64,000 bases of DNA from Paenibacillus polygoni (GCF_030263935.1 NZ_CP127162.1:2427501-2491500), one strand, 5' to 3'; positions 54,008 through 63,831 are shown, numbered from the stretch's first letter. Numbers and translations are program-made. The notes: generated by a model from the letters alone, not told the origin.

Positions 54008-54580
54008 TTACTGAATTCTTTTCTTAATTCGGCTTAGTGACTCTGGAGTAATGCCGAGGTTACTAGCCAGCTGATGTTGGGGTACCCGGTCGATAAGAGT
54101 AGGGCGTTTCCGTAGTAGTGTCTTGACGCGTTCTTCAGGCGAAGAAGCGATGAAAGCAGCGTACTCCTCTTGGACCTCACTAAAGTTTTCCTCTATCATC
54201 CTGCGAGTCATTGATTCTAGTTGAGGATGCTTGTTGTACATGTCCTTTTCCTTATCCAGATCACCCACGACCAGTACCGAATCTTCTATGCACACGAAAG
54301 AGTAATTGGAAGTCTTATCAGGTTTATGATGATTGAAAATCGCAATTGCCTGCTCTTCAGTATAAAAGTTAGATGTAACTTCTCTGCCATCCTCATCAAT
54401 GGAATACTGCCTTACACAGCCCTTCAGGATGAAATAACATGCATTAGGAACATCTCCTTGCTCAATGAGAACGGCTCCTTTCGCAAATTGTTCTATACGG
54501 ATTTCGTTCATTATGGATTGCTGATATTCCTTATTAAGAGAAGTCCATTTCGACATGTATTTGTATAGAATGTCTTCCAT
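54008..54580 (-). CDS. Crp/Fnr-family transcriptional regulator
   Basis: The 190-residue protein has an N-terminal cyclic-nucleotide-binding-type domain (GAVLIEQGDVPNACYFILKG, CVRQYSIDEDGREVTSNF) and a C-terminal recognition helix region (RVPQHQLASNLGITPESLSR). It lacks the cysteine cluster of Fnr. The ligand is unknown. It is divergent from an oxidoreductase gene with which it shares the upstream region, a layout that often indicates regulation of the neighbour. Confidence 0.9.
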   Translation of the reverse strand: MEDILYKYMSKWTSLNKEYQQSIMNEIRIEQFAKGAVLIEQGDVPNACYFILKGCVRQYSIDEDGREVTSNFYTEEQAIAIFNHHKPDKTSNYSFVCIEDSVLVVGDLDKEKDMYNKHPQLESMTRRMIEENFSEVQEEYAAFIASSPEERVKTLLRKRPTLIDRVPQHQLASNLGITPESLSRIKKRIQ

Positions 54581-54695
54581 TCTCTCTTACCCATTTCAAT
54601 TTCCATCGTTATTTTTTTATATCCATTTTCTATACATGGGGAAGCTGTTTGTAAATGTTCTTTGCTGTGATATTACGATTAGGAGGCAATTATTC

Positions 54696-55658
54696 GTGAG
54701 AGCCATGGTTCAAACTTCGTATGGATCACCTGAAGTATATGTTTTGCAAGAAACCGAAAAACCGACGCCTGGAGACAAAGAAATCCTCATACGTATTCAA
54801 GCTGCTAAAGTTGGGCCGTCGGACTGTGCTTTTCGTAAAGGAAATCCGTTTATGATTAAACTGTTATATGGGCTATCCAGGCCAAAATTTAAAGTAGGCG
54901 GAACCGAATTAGCTGGAGTGATTGAAAAGGTCGGTAAGGAAGTGAAACATTTCAGGCCAGGAGATCGCGTGTTAGGAATGAGCGTCAAAAACTTCGGTGC
55001 TTATGCCGAATATAAGTGCCTTTCCGAAGACTGCCCTCTTGCTGTTATTCCAGATAACGTCACTTTTGATGAAGCCGTGGCTGTCTGTGACGGAGGTGCT
55101 ACCGCATTGACGTTTTTACGGGATAAGTCTCATGTACGGGAAGGACAGAAAGTGCTGATTTATGGCGCGTCAGGTGCCGTCGGTATTTACGCTGTGCAAT
55201 TGGCTAAGTACTTTGGCGCTGAAGTAACGGGTATTTGCTCAGGTATGAACGAAGAATTGGTAAGAAAAGCAGGGTCAGACTTTGTGATTGATTATACGAA
55301 GAATGATTTTACGAAAGGGGACAAAGTCTATGATGTTATTTTTGATGCTGTGGGCAAAAGCTCTTTCTCTGCATGTAAGCATATGCTCACGGACAAGGGA
55401 AAGTATCTAACTACTGCACCCAAGTTGTCTACCGTGATGCAAATGATGTGGACATCTCTGTTTAAAGGAAAACGAGCTGTTTTCGCCACAGCAGGACTTA
55501 TGCAAAACAAAGCGAATTTGAAGTTCCTCATGGACCTCACTTGCAATGGGACACTGAATGCTGTGATCGATCGTCGGTATCCGCTCGAGCGTTTGCCAGA
55601 TGCCCACAGATATGTTGAGACTGAACGTAAAAAAGGAAACGTGATTATTCAGATCTAA
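54696..55658 (+). CDS. NAD(P)H-dependent alcohol dehydrogenase/quinone reductase (MDR)
   Basis: From the GTG at 54696 (AGGAGG nine bases upstream) the product is 320 residues; a longer open frame from 54555 overlaps the divergent regulator. It has a GroES-like domain (RIQAAKVGPSDCAFRKGNPF, GTELAGVIEKVGKEVKHFRP) and a Rossmann domain with YGASGAVGIYAVQLAKYFGA. No zinc ligands are visible. It probably reduces an enone, quinone or similar electrophile. Control by the divergent Crp/Fnr regulator is inferred from position only. Confidence 0.9.
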   Translation: MRAMVQTSYGSPEVYVLQETEKPTPGDKEILIRIQAAKVGPSDCAFRKGNPFMIKLLYGLSRPKFKVGGTELAGVIEKVGKEVKHFRPGDRVLGMSVKNFGAYAEYKCLSEDCPLAVIPDNVTFDEAVAVCDGGATALTFLRDKSHVREGQKVLIYGASGAVGIYAVQLAKYFGAEVTGICSGMNEELVRKAGSDFVIDYTKNDFTKGDKVYDVIFDAVGKSSFSACKHMLTDKGKYLTTAPKLSTVMQMMWTSLFKGKRAVFATAGLMQNKANLKFLMDLTCNGTLNAVIDRRYPLERLPDAHRYVETERKKGNVIIQI

Positions 55659-55695
55659 AACTATCAATAAAATCTGCTGTTCTTTTTCAGAAATA

Positions 55696-55899
55696 TTAAA
55701 GTAGCTGAAAAGATAGGATCGTCGAGGCTACACCTAAAGCCAAGATAAAAATCCCTCTGAATTTTACTTGAACAATATCAGTATCGCCATGTCTATCTCT
55801 AAAACGATTAAAAGGCCAGGAATAAGGACTTCTTAAGGCCCTAACCCCCATAACTATGCCAAAAATCCCAACCAATAGGAACCAAATAAAGAAAAACAT
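55696..55899 (-). CDS. Small two-helix membrane protein
   Basis: From the ATG at 55899 (AAAGGAG, eight bases upstream) the product is 67 residues. An in-frame GTG nine bases earlier abuts the ribosome site and is unlikely. Two helices (FFFIWFLLVGIFGIVMGV and FRGIFILALGVASTILSF) flank a charged, aromatic loop (YSWPFNRFRDRHGDTD). Function is unknown. Confidence 0.68.
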   Translation of the reverse strand: MFFFIWFLLVGIFGIVMGVRALRSPYSWPFNRFRDRHGDTDIVQVKFRGIFILALGVASTILSFQLL

Positions 55900-56074
55900 A
55901 AGTATCACTCCTTTTCGTTAAGGTAAAGGTCTTTAAGTGAGTCTATACAGTTCTTTACAGTACACTAAATATACAAATCCATTTTAATGAAGTTATATGT
56001 CTATACTATAACTTATTCCAGGAATGTTACGTCTATAAAATAAAAAAGAGGAGGTTTTTAAAATCTCAAAGAAA

Positions 56075-56797
56075 ATGCTAGCTATTTCGGTAATGGCCAC
56101 ATTATTATCTGTTTCCGTAACATTAGGTGCAGCTTATGCAAGTGGGATTATTAAAATCAATCTTAATGGGAAACAAGTATCTACGGATGTCGCACCTCAG
56201 ATGGTCAATAATCGAGTTATGGTTCCCATTAGTTTTGTCTCCAAAGCACTTGGAGCAAATGTAGCATGGGATTCAAAGACGCAGACGGTATCCATTAAAA
56301 GTAATGGAATTCTTTTTGAGAATGTATGGGATGAAACGTTTACGGCAGATGGAAATAATGATAGTTTAGGAGCATTCACGTTCGCACATATTAATAATAC
56401 AGTCCAAACCTTTATGTCAGGGATGGATACAGGTGATAGGCAGCTTCTCGAAATAAGCACTTCCAAGGAAATGGATATTGACAAACTTTCCGAACAACAT
56501 TATTCAATGGGACCTACCATGTTATCCTCTCAAATCATCGATATGAGAACGATCAAGAAAAATAAACCAGACCAATCACCCGAGTATCAAGTTAGAGTCG
56601 CTATACAAACATGGCTAGACAGTCCGACAGTAGATTACTGGGATTTGAATGTAGTAATGACTCCGACTGTTACTAATAAAGAAGGTTTTATTACTACTGA
56701 AGGAGGAAAAATGGAATACGTTGTGAAAAAGAAAGTTTTAGTTAAATCTACCCCCGTAGATTCTCATAGGGTTTTTCCTGGATATACATTTAAATAG
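56075..56797 (+). CDS. Secreted stalk-domain protein, possible non-AUG start
   Basis: The product is about 240 residues: signal peptide ending near AAYA, one copper-amine-oxidase-N domain (about 25-90: NNRVMVPISFVSKALGANVA) and a C-terminal region of about 150 residues of unknown fold. The ATG at 56075 is 20 bases from the strong AGAGGAGG site (56047-56054) and gives a signal peptide with no basic residue. The in-frame ATC at 56063 is correctly spaced and would add I-S-K-K, restoring the usual positive N-terminus. The true start is therefore in doubt. Confidence 0.7.
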   Translation: MLAISVMATLLSVSVTLGAAYASGIIKINLNGKQVSTDVAPQMVNNRVMVPISFVSKALGANVAWDSKTQTVSIKSNGILFENVWDETFTADGNNDSLGAFTFAHINNTVQTFMSGMDTGDRQLLEISTSKEMDIDKLSEQHYSMGPTMLSSQIIDMRTIKKNKPDQSPEYQVRVAIQTWLDSPTVDYWDLNVVMTPTVTNKEGFITTEGGKMEYVVKKKVLVKSTPVDSHRVFPGYTFK

Positions 56798-56935
56798 TGA
56801 GAAAAAGAGTCCTGCAAATTTAGAGGGCTCTTTATTTCAGTTATTTTTATATCGGTTGGGATAGCCGTTACCTTTGCGAACATTGAATAACGATTTGTTT
56901 TTGAATTCCATTCTTCTTCTCGCTAAAACTGTTCC

Positions 56936-58213
56936 TTAACCCTTCTCTATTAATTTCAATGCTTGCTGGAGATCTATATCTTTTTCAATATGTTTAGGTG
57001 TCCATTTGATATATACATGAGGCTGAATTCCCTTTCCATGTATGGGGTCTATTTCTGTTTTCTGCTGAAGTCTTGATATTGGATAACATAGGGAGAACTG
57101 CTTGTCCCACTGGACACACACGATGTCACTATAATCGTTTAATCCCATGGTAGCACGTCCTACTATCGTTACTTTGGATGATTCTTTACTCGTTTCAACA
57201 AATTCTTCTGCCGCACTTGCACAGTAATAGTCAGATAAAATGATTACTTTTTCTGGGTTGTTTTCCCCCTCGAAATTGTTTTCTAAATCTGCAATATATT
57301 CCGAAAAATCAAAAGCAACAAATCCTTGATTCCGATATGTTTTAAATTGGTTTTCACCGTACTCTATCATTTTCAGAGTTTCTTCATTATTTGTTGAACT
57401 TCGAACTTTTTCGGCCTGCTCTAAAAAGAGTTCCACATTTCGGTCAGAACAATTAAATTCTCGGACTTTAAGAGGAGAACTTGGCTTCTCTCCTTTTTTA
57501 AAGATATATCTAAGTAGAGAAGAAGAAGCATGGGAATTCCCTCCCCTATTATTCCGAACATCAACAATCACATTTTTACTTTTAAGCAGGTCATCTTTAT
57601 GTTCTTCTATTAAATTCACTATTTTATCGGTATCTGCAAAATCAGAAAAGGTGAATAGTAAGGTGTCTTTGTTAATAAGATCAATAGAATACGTTGATTT
57701 TCTAGGAGTTTTTTTGTAGAGTTTTAATTCCAGTTTTTCTAACTCATTATTCTCGTTCATCATCTCAAAATACGAAGCTTTATTCAGGATTTCATCCCAT
57801 TCTTCTCTCTCAGGATGAGATTCCCTAAGCATGGTATGGTGCAGTTTTCTTCTCGAACAAATGGATTCTCCATCGATAGAAACAATTTTTGTCCCTTTTT
57901 CAAATCGATCCTCTTCCTTCGTCTCTGTTACATATAAAGTGTCTTCGTAATTCCTTACCGTAAAACCGCAAGTTTTTACTTCTACCTTTTCTGAATTATG
58001 TAAATTAAAGTACATATGACGATCTTTGAAACTAAGAAGGTATTCATTCACAAGTTCAGTAAACCGCTTCGGCGTAATAATTCCACTTGTTTCAAGATCC
58101 TCTATTTTCTTTTTGAAATAATCAGGATGATCCCATCCTTTTTTCTCATCATAACCCGCATAATCCTGATGCATAATAGAAACAACTTCATCAAATATAT
58201 TTGAGTACTTCAA
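56936..58213 (-). CDS. S41-family peptidase (C-terminal processing protease type)
   Basis: The 425-residue protein has a PDZ-like segment (EDRFEKGTKIVSIDGESI) and an S41 core with NVIVDVRNNRGGNSHASSSL. The probable catalytic Ser is in LSDYYCASAAEEFVE, with TIVGRATMGLNDYSD after it. No signal peptide is present, so the site of action is uncertain; several S41 proteins in Paenibacillus are also predicted cytosolic. The start is ATG, with GAAGGGGG just upstream. Confidence 0.85.
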   Translation of the reverse strand: MKYSNIFDEVVSIMHQDYAGYDEKKGWDHPDYFKKKIEDLETSGIITPKRFTELVNEYLLSFKDRHMYFNLHNSEKVEVKTCGFTVRNYEDTLYVTETKEEDRFEKGTKIVSIDGESICSRRKLHHTMLRESHPEREEWDEILNKASYFEMMNENNELEKLELKLYKKTPRKSTYSIDLINKDTLLFTFSDFADTDKIVNLIEEHKDDLLKSKNVIVDVRNNRGGNSHASSSLLRYIFKKGEKPSSPLKVREFNCSDRNVELFLEQAEKVRSSTNNEETLKMIEYGENQFKTYRNQGFVAFDFSEYIADLENNFEGENNPEKVIILSDYYCASAAEEFVETSKESSKVTIVGRATMGLNDYSDIVCVQWDKQFSLCYPISRLQQKTEIDPIHGKGIQPHVYIKWTPKHIEKDIDLQQALKLIEKG

Positions 58214-58253
58214 TTGACGTCCCCCTTCGAATCTCTATATTAATAACCCCCAA

Positions 58254-58490
58254 TCAGTTGATATGGTTGGAGGTTGTTTTGAATATGTGTTGTCGGTATT
58301 CCTTATCCGACTTAATATAACTTAATATCTTTTCGGCACATTCTGCTGGATGAAAGTATTCGCGAGAGGTTTGAAATGTCCTGCCAGTCCGTTCAATTTG
58401 CTGCCGATTGGTGAGTTCTCCTTCCTGTATAGATCTCTCCCCCTCATAGAAAAAAATCCATACAGCAAAAAGACACTGATATTCTATTCA
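58254..58490 (-). pseudogene. Possible 3' remnant of a gene
   Basis: On the minus strand about 75 codons are open and protein-like (WIFFYEGERSIQEGEL, QIERTGRTFQTSREYFHPAE, CAEKILSYIKSDKEYRQH), ending in TGA at 58254-58256. There is no start codon or ribosome site, and the upstream end runs into the terminator of the ABC-F gene. It is probably the tail of a lost gene. No family is recognised. Confidence 0.35.
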
Positions 58491-58503
58491 TCAGTGTCTC
58501 TTT
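58470..58503 (-). terminator. Terminator after the ABC-F gene
   Basis: On the minus strand AGACACTGAT and ATCAGTGTCT are perfect arms followed by T5. Confidence 0.93.
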
Positions 58504-58506
58504 CGT

Positions 58507-60246
58507 TTATAGCAGTTTAATTAGCTCTTCTAACTCATCTACTAATACTTTTGCTAATTCAAAATTAGTATCTTTTAAAGCCAATTCTATTTTCATTTCA
58601 ATCGATTTTTTCTTTTGTTCCATTTCTAGATAGTCTTTATTAAAATGACTCGTATAAATCATCTGTCTAAATTCTTGCATACTCATTTTACTAATCGTCT
58701 TATCTTCAATGATTAGAACGTAGTCCATCCCGTTTACAACAGAATAGAAATCATGAGAAATCATAAGGATCGCACCTTTGTAGTCTTGGATGGCATTCTC
58801 TAGTGCGATTTGTGTATAGGTGTCTAAATGGCTTGTCGGTTCATCAAGAAGTAAGACGTTTGCTTTCGTGGCAGAAACTTTAGCTAATTGAAGCAAGTTT
58901 TTTTCTCCACCAGATAATGATCCAATCTTTTGCGTAAGGATTTCTCCTTCAAAGCCATAGTTTGCAATATACGATCTAATCTCATCATAAGTGCTAAACC
59001 CAGCATCGATGAACTCATCTAGTATGGTATTCGAATCCGTTAACATCTCGCCTTGAACCTGAGATAAATAAGCCGCGGTAACATCCCTATTAATTTCAAT
59101 GGAATCATGACGATTCTTAAAGATTTCTCGGAGTAACGTCGTTTTCCCAGTACCGTTTGGACCGATAATAGCTACTTTATCTGTAGATTTAATCTCAAAG
59201 CTAACATTGTCTAACAATAGCTCATCGAATGCAACACGATAATTTCTGACATTTACAACCGTAGTGTCTTCCATCTCATGATCCGTATCGAAACGAATAT
59301 TCGGCTGCTTAATATCAACAAAGGGTGCTTTAATTCTACGAGCTTCCAATCTCTCTTGGAACCGAACTCTCGCTTTTAACGCTCTCCCTCTAGATGCTTC
59401 TGAATTAATAGTTGCGATCGCTCTAAGATTATCAATGATGTTATCGTACCTATTAATTTCTTCTTGTTCAGCAACGGCGATTTCTTGCAGTTCTATTTTT
59501 GTCTGAAGTAAAGAGAAATTATACTCAATATATCGTCCATCAAACTCTTGGATCTCCAAATCTTCAAGGTGAATGATTTTGTTGAAACAATGATTCAATA
59601 GATACCGGTTGTGTGTTACAACAAGCAGCATACCCTTGTGGGAATTAATCAAATTTTTAAGCGCATTTAGGTTTTCAAAATCTAAAAATACATCAGGTTC
59701 GTCCATTATCATTAAATCTGGACTACTCAGCATTTCCTTCATCACTTGAATCAGTTTGAATTCCCCGCCGCTTATGTCAGACACCCTTAGGTCTTTTAGC
59801 TTCATTAGATTTGCTAGATTCAATTTTTTATTAATATTGCTTTCAAAATTATCCCCGTCCATAGAATCAAATGCATCTAAGGCCGCTTGATACTTTTCAA
59901 GTAACGGTTCAATATCTAGTGATGTTTCCATTTCGGTACATATAGAAGTTATTTCATTTTGTATCTTAATAAATTCTTCTCCTATATATTCAAAAACGGT
60001 CGTTTCTTCCGTTTGGTCTACTTGTGAGAACTGACTTACATACCCAATGCTGCATGTGGGATCGATCTCTAGCTTGCCCTCAAATAAATATCGTTCCGGA
60101 TCCATCAGTATATCGATCAGCGTACTTTTTCCACTGCCGCTGGTTCCTATAAATGCACAATGTTGTGCCTCTTCAAGCGTAAATGAGATGTTTTTATACA
60201 GTTCTTTCTGGGGGAATGAGAAGGATAAGTTATCAACTTTTATCAT
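58507..60246 (-). CDS. ABC-F family ATPase (ribosome-protection type)
   Basis: The 579-residue protein has two ATP-binding cassettes and no membrane segment. Cassette 1 has Walker A GTSGSGKST, signature ISGGE and Walker B LMIMDEP. An inter-domain linker contains RALKARVRFQERLEARR. Cassette 2 has Walker A GPNGTGKTT, signature LSGGEKNLLQ and Walker B LLLDEPTSHLD. ABC-F proteins act on the ribosome; Msr, Vga and Lsa types displace antibiotics. The class here is not resolved. I start at the ATG at 60246, six bases after AAAGG; a longer frame to 60303 lacks a site. It lies 101 bases after the beta-lactamase-like gene on the same strand. Confidence 0.9.
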   Translation of the reverse strand: MIKVDNLSFSFPQKELYKNISFTLEEAQHCAFIGTSGSGKSTLIDILMDPERYLFEGKLEIDPTCSIGYVSQFSQVDQTEETTVFEYIGEEFIKIQNEITSICTEMETSLDIEPLLEKYQAALDAFDSMDGDNFESNINKKLNLANLMKLKDLRVSDISGGEFKLIQVMKEMLSSPDLMIMDEPDVFLDFENLNALKNLINSHKGMLLVVTHNRYLLNHCFNKIIHLEDLEIQEFDGRYIEYNFSLLQTKIELQEIAVAEQEEINRYDNIIDNLRAIATINSEASRGRALKARVRFQERLEARRIKAPFVDIKQPNIRFDTDHEMEDTTVVNVRNYRVAFDELLLDNVSFEIKSTDKVAIIGPNGTGKTTLLREIFKNRHDSIEINRDVTAAYLSQVQGEMLTDSNTILDEFIDAGFSTYDEIRSYIANYGFEGEILTQKIGSLSGGEKNLLQLAKVSATKANVLLLDEPTSHLDTYTQIALENAIQDYKGAILMISHDFYSVVNGMDYVLIIEDKTISKMSMQEFRQMIYTSHFNKDYLEMEQKKKSIEMKIELALKDTNFELAKVLVDELEELIKLL

Positions 60247-60347
60247 CATGTACCTTTCTTTACAACGAAAATGGTGTCTACAATCAATTGTTTTGCCAAA
60301 CACAGACTTTTAGATTAACACTGTTTACTGCCAAGTACAATTCATTT

Positions 60348-61451
60348 TTAACGCTTACCGATGCTATGAAACTCTCTGTCATTTTCATGAGTTTTACTAC
60401 TTATGATTGCTTCAAGTATTTTTTTGCCTGTAGAGTCTATCATCGTTCCTTGAGAAGGCTCTTTTTTAGTAATCCATTTCATTAGTTGAGAGATATAATA
60501 ATCGATAAGAGAATTCGAGAAAAACGAATAATTGGATAGTAATACAACTCCTGCACGGTGTTCCTTACTGAAAGCTAGATAACTATTAAAACCAGCGGTA
60601 GCCCCGTTATGCCAGAGAATACCTTGATCTAGAAGTTTATCCTCAGCCCAGCCAAAATAACGGTTTGAATTTCCAATCGATATAGGGAGATGACTTTTTT
60701 GTAGTGTAGAGGCTACCAGGTTATCCCCATTTAGATTAGCTTGAACAAATAAACTTAAATCGCTAACAGATGACTTAATCCCCCCAGCTCCCTCATGTAT
60801 AGAAAGATCATCCCAATGAGGGACTCTTTTCCCACTTGAAGCATGTCCATTTAAAAACCTGCCATTTTGTTCTGAATCAAGCATAACGGCTGTCTCGTTC
60901 ATCTTTAATGGACTTGTTATGTATTTTTTCAACAGTTCATCATACGTATGACCTGACACCTTACATAGAATGTTTCCAAGTATAGCCGCACCGATATTGG
61001 AATATCCAAATGAACCGATGTTTTCGGTGAAGTCTGCAGTAGATAAAAAAGCAGTTAAATCTTCCTCGGTATACGTTAAATAAGGATTTGATCTGTTTTT
61101 AGATAAAATGTGGTTTGTTGCTAACACAGGTAATCCTGAGGTATGAGTAGCAAGGTTTTTCAAAGTAATCTTATTTAGATAATCATTGTTGGCATTTGGC
61201 ACGTACTTACCAACGATGTCATCCGAGGAAAGAAGTTTTTCCCGTTCCATTTCTAATAAGAGTATGGATGTAAAAACTTTGGTTATGGAGCCGATTTCAA
61301 ACAACCTATGTTCAGGGGGGATCGTATTTTTCTTTTTACTGTTACAGAACGAGTAATATTCTACATCTCCCTCCCTGATCATCCCGATAACAAGTTGTAC
61401 ATGTTTCTTATCTTTCGTGTAATCTGAAACTAAGTTATGTATATTCTTCAT
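60348..61451 (-). CDS. Serine beta-lactamase/esterase family protein
   Basis: The 367-residue protein has the class C beta-lactamase-type motifs SITK (S-x-x-K, FEIGSITKVFTS), YSN (FGYSNIGAAIL) and HNG (LWHNGATAGFN, in place of KTG). It has no signal peptide. Such proteins are usually esterases or D-aminopeptidases, and penicillin hydrolysis should not be assumed. It lies upstream of the ABC-F gene with no terminator between, so both are probably cotranscribed. Confidence 0.88.
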   Translation of the reverse strand: MKNIHNLVSDYTKDKKHVQLVIGMIREGDVEYYSFCNSKKKNTIPPEHRLFEIGSITKVFTSILLLEMEREKLLSSDDIVGKYVPNANNDYLNKITLKNLATHTSGLPVLATNHILSKNRSNPYLTYTEEDLTAFLSTADFTENIGSFGYSNIGAAILGNILCKVSGHTYDELLKKYITSPLKMNETAVMLDSEQNGRFLNGHASSGKRVPHWDDLSIHEGAGGIKSSVSDLSLFVQANLNGDNLVASTLQKSHLPISIGNSNRYFGWAEDKLLDQGILWHNGATAGFNSYLAFSKEHRAGVVLLSNYSFFSNSLIDYYISQLMKWITKKEPSQGTMIDSTGKKILEAIISSKTHENDREFHSIGKR

Positions 61452-61635
61452 TGTAAAAGTACTCCTTTTCGATTTATAAGGCTTTTATTATTCGAATGTC
61501 GAAACCTGTATTATTAAGACGGTTTAGAGCAGATAAATGATGTATTCGTTGCCAGGTTCCATTCTTCCTGTCCGCTGGCTTAGAATTAACGAACGTAATC
61601 GATTAGAAATATGCCCAGCGGTTATGGGAGATCAA

Positions 61636-61664
61636 TAAAAAAAAGCCGCTAGGACAGCGACTTT
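61636..61664 (-). terminator. Terminator after the sucrose PTS gene
   Basis: On the minus strand AGTCGCT and AGCGGCT pair (with one wobble) around GTCCT and end in T8. It resembles the hairpin at 44647-44671. Confidence 0.88.
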
Positions 61665-61681
61665 AGGTATGTTCCTTTGTT

Positions 61682-63688
61682 CTAATTTACCTTTGAACTC
61701 ATTTGGACAACCATAATTTCATCCTTATTCGCAGTCATCTGCGTGTCTGTATTCACATTCATAGCGGCAACCTCTTCTATCCCCGCAGGAATGAGCACTG
61801 GAGTAATCGTAGATAGACCAGCTTCTGAGATGCGAACCATATCGAATTCAAGCAGTAATTGTCCTTCTTTTATGGTATCACCCGTCTGTACATGAGCTGT
61901 AAATCCCGATCCTTTAAGTGAAACCGTATCGATCCCTACATGAATCAAGAGCTGTACACCACTCTCGTGTTCCAATATTAGTGCATGTTTACTTTTATTC
62001 ATCAGATGTGCAACAACGCCGTCAAAAGGAGCATATACTTTACCTTCCGTAGGCTCAATAGCGTATCCCTCTCCCATATGTTTCTCAGCAAAAGCTGGGT
62101 CTGGGACAGATTCAAGCGGTATTGTCTTCCCAGTAATAGGGGATGGGAATCTTAGAGTGTATCCATCTTCTTTTTTCTGAGCCTTGTTTTCAGATCTAAT
62201 CGGTGCATTTGATGTACTTGATACATTTGATGCAGTAACACTACTAGTCTTTGTTGCTTTCTGAACCGGTTCGTTGTTTTGCACGCCTTCCGAGATTGCC
62301 TCGATCTTGTCATCTTTGTAACCGAACAGATAGGTTAATATGAAAGCAATGGCCATCGCAACAACGTTACATAAAATGTACAGAAACAGCTGATTGTTTA
62401 AATAAAGCAGCGTTCCGGGAATTACGGTGATCGCCATCCCTGTTCCTGCTAAACCGAATAGGGATGCCATAAAACCGCCTACAGCTCCGCCGATCAGTGC
62501 CATAACAAATGGCTTCATATATCGTAAATTCACACCAAAGATTGCGGGTTCCGATATGCCGAGAAAAGATGAGAACGATGAAGGAAGTGCAAGTGCTTTT
62601 AGCTTTGCATTCTTTGTTTTTAATCCGACTGCAAGACATGCGGCACCCTGAGCGGCCATAGAACAAGTAACAATCGCGTTAAATGGATTCGAACCGGTCT
62701 TCTCCAGCAGCTGGATTTCTAAAAAATTGAATATATGATGGACACCGGTTACTACGATGATTTGATTGAAGAAACCGATAATGAGACCAGATATTCCTAA
62801 AGGAAGATCTAATAAGAACATGGTTCCGTGCAAGACCCAATCTTCGACCGTATGGAACACAGGTCCGATGGCAAACAATCCAAGCGTGATGATGACAAGC
62901 AGTGTAATAAACGGGGTTACAATGAGATCAATGGATTCGGGCACCCGTTTTCGTAAGAATTTCTCGAATTTAGCTCCAAGAAAGCCTACAAAGAATGCAG
63001 GAAGAACAGACCCCTGATATCCCACGATCGGAATGAATCCGAACATGTAAAGCGCCTCTTCAGATCCATTAGCAACATTGTAGGCATTCGGAAGTGCCGG
63101 ATTTACTAGCATCAGACCAAGTACGATCCCAAGTACCGGACTTCCGCCAAATACACGGAACGCAGACCAGGCTACAAGCGCGGGTAAAAAGGCAAATGCG
63201 GTATCTGTCAGTATCTCAGTAAAAAGCAAGAAATTTGGGGAGATATCTGCAGCCGTTATTCCAAACAGCGCCAGAACTTGCTCTTGAGTAAGCAGCCCGC
63301 GTAAACCCATAAATAAACCGGTTGCCACGAGTACAGGAATAATCGGGACGAAAACATCGCCAAATGTTCTTATGGCTCTTTGAAATACGTTTCCTTCTTT
63401 CTTCCCTTGCTTCTTCACTTCTTCTTTCGTCGTACCTTTAATTCCAAGCTGTTCAACCTCATCGAAGATCCGATTAACGGTACCGGTTCCAAAAATGATT
63501 TGAAATTGTCCTGCGTTAAAGAATGCCCCTTTTACCTTATCGATGTTTTCCACACGCGCTTGATCGATAAGCTCCTTATCGTGGACCATTATACGCAAAC
63601 GAGTAGCACAATGGGCAAATGAAGCAATATTCTCCTTACCGCCAGTGGCCTCGATTACCTGTTTCGCTATTTCACGATTCTCAGACAT
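61682..63688 (-). CDS. scrA: Sucrose-type PTS EIIBCA transporter
   Basis: The 668-residue protein has EIIB (residues 1-85, phospho-Cys in FAHCATRLRI), EIIC (about 105-455, membrane) and EIIA of the glucose type (about 510-665, His in LLIHVGIDTV), joined by a Ser/Thr-rich linker. EIIC stretches such as GVHHIFNFLEIQLLEKTG and SSFLGISEPAIFGVNLRY place it in the sucrose/trehalose/beta-glucoside group. It takes up the sugar as the 6-phosphate. The upstream neighbour is the end of a sucrose-6-phosphate hydrolase, which supports sucrose. ACATG start with GGAGCG upstream. Confidence 0.9.
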   Translation of the reverse strand: MSENREIAKQVIEATGGKENIASFAHCATRLRIMVHDKELIDQARVENIDKVKGAFFNAGQFQIIFGTGTVNRIFDEVEQLGIKGTTKEEVKKQGKKEGNVFQRAIRTFGDVFVPIIPVLVATGLFMGLRGLLTQEQVLALFGITAADISPNFLLFTEILTDTAFAFLPALVAWSAFRVFGGSPVLGIVLGLMLVNPALPNAYNVANGSEEALYMFGFIPIVGYQGSVLPAFFVGFLGAKFEKFLRKRVPESIDLIVTPFITLLVIITLGLFAIGPVFHTVEDWVLHGTMFLLDLPLGISGLIIGFFNQIIVVTGVHHIFNFLEIQLLEKTGSNPFNAIVTCSMAAQGAACLAVGLKTKNAKLKALALPSSFSSFLGISEPAIFGVNLRYMKPFVMALIGGAVGGFMASLFGLAGTGMAITVIPGTLLYLNNQLFLYILCNVVAMAIAFILTYLFGYKDDKIEAISEGVQNNEPVQKATKTSSVTASNVSSTSNAPIRSENKAQKKEDGYTLRFPSPITGKTIPLESVPDPAFAEKHMGEGYAIEPTEGKVYAPFDGVVAHLMNKSKHALILEHESGVQLLIHVGIDTVSLKGSGFTAHVQTGDTIKEGQLLLEFDMVRISEAGLSTITPVLIPAGIEEVAAMNVNTDTQMTANKDEIMVVQMSSKVN

Positions 63689-63831
63689 GTAACACCGCTC
63701 CTTTTTTACTAGGATGACTATATACCTTTCACTTCAGCTCCTTGCTTTTAACCCATATAATCGCTTTCAAATGAACATGTTGCATAGAACATATCACCGA
63801 ATCAACAGAGCTAAGATATAATCTCTTAACG

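Noticed and set aside
63756..63769. cre-like sequence between scrB and scrA (TGAAAGCGATTATA on the minus strand)
   Set aside because: Two mismatches to the consensus and an intra-operon position make it unconvincing.
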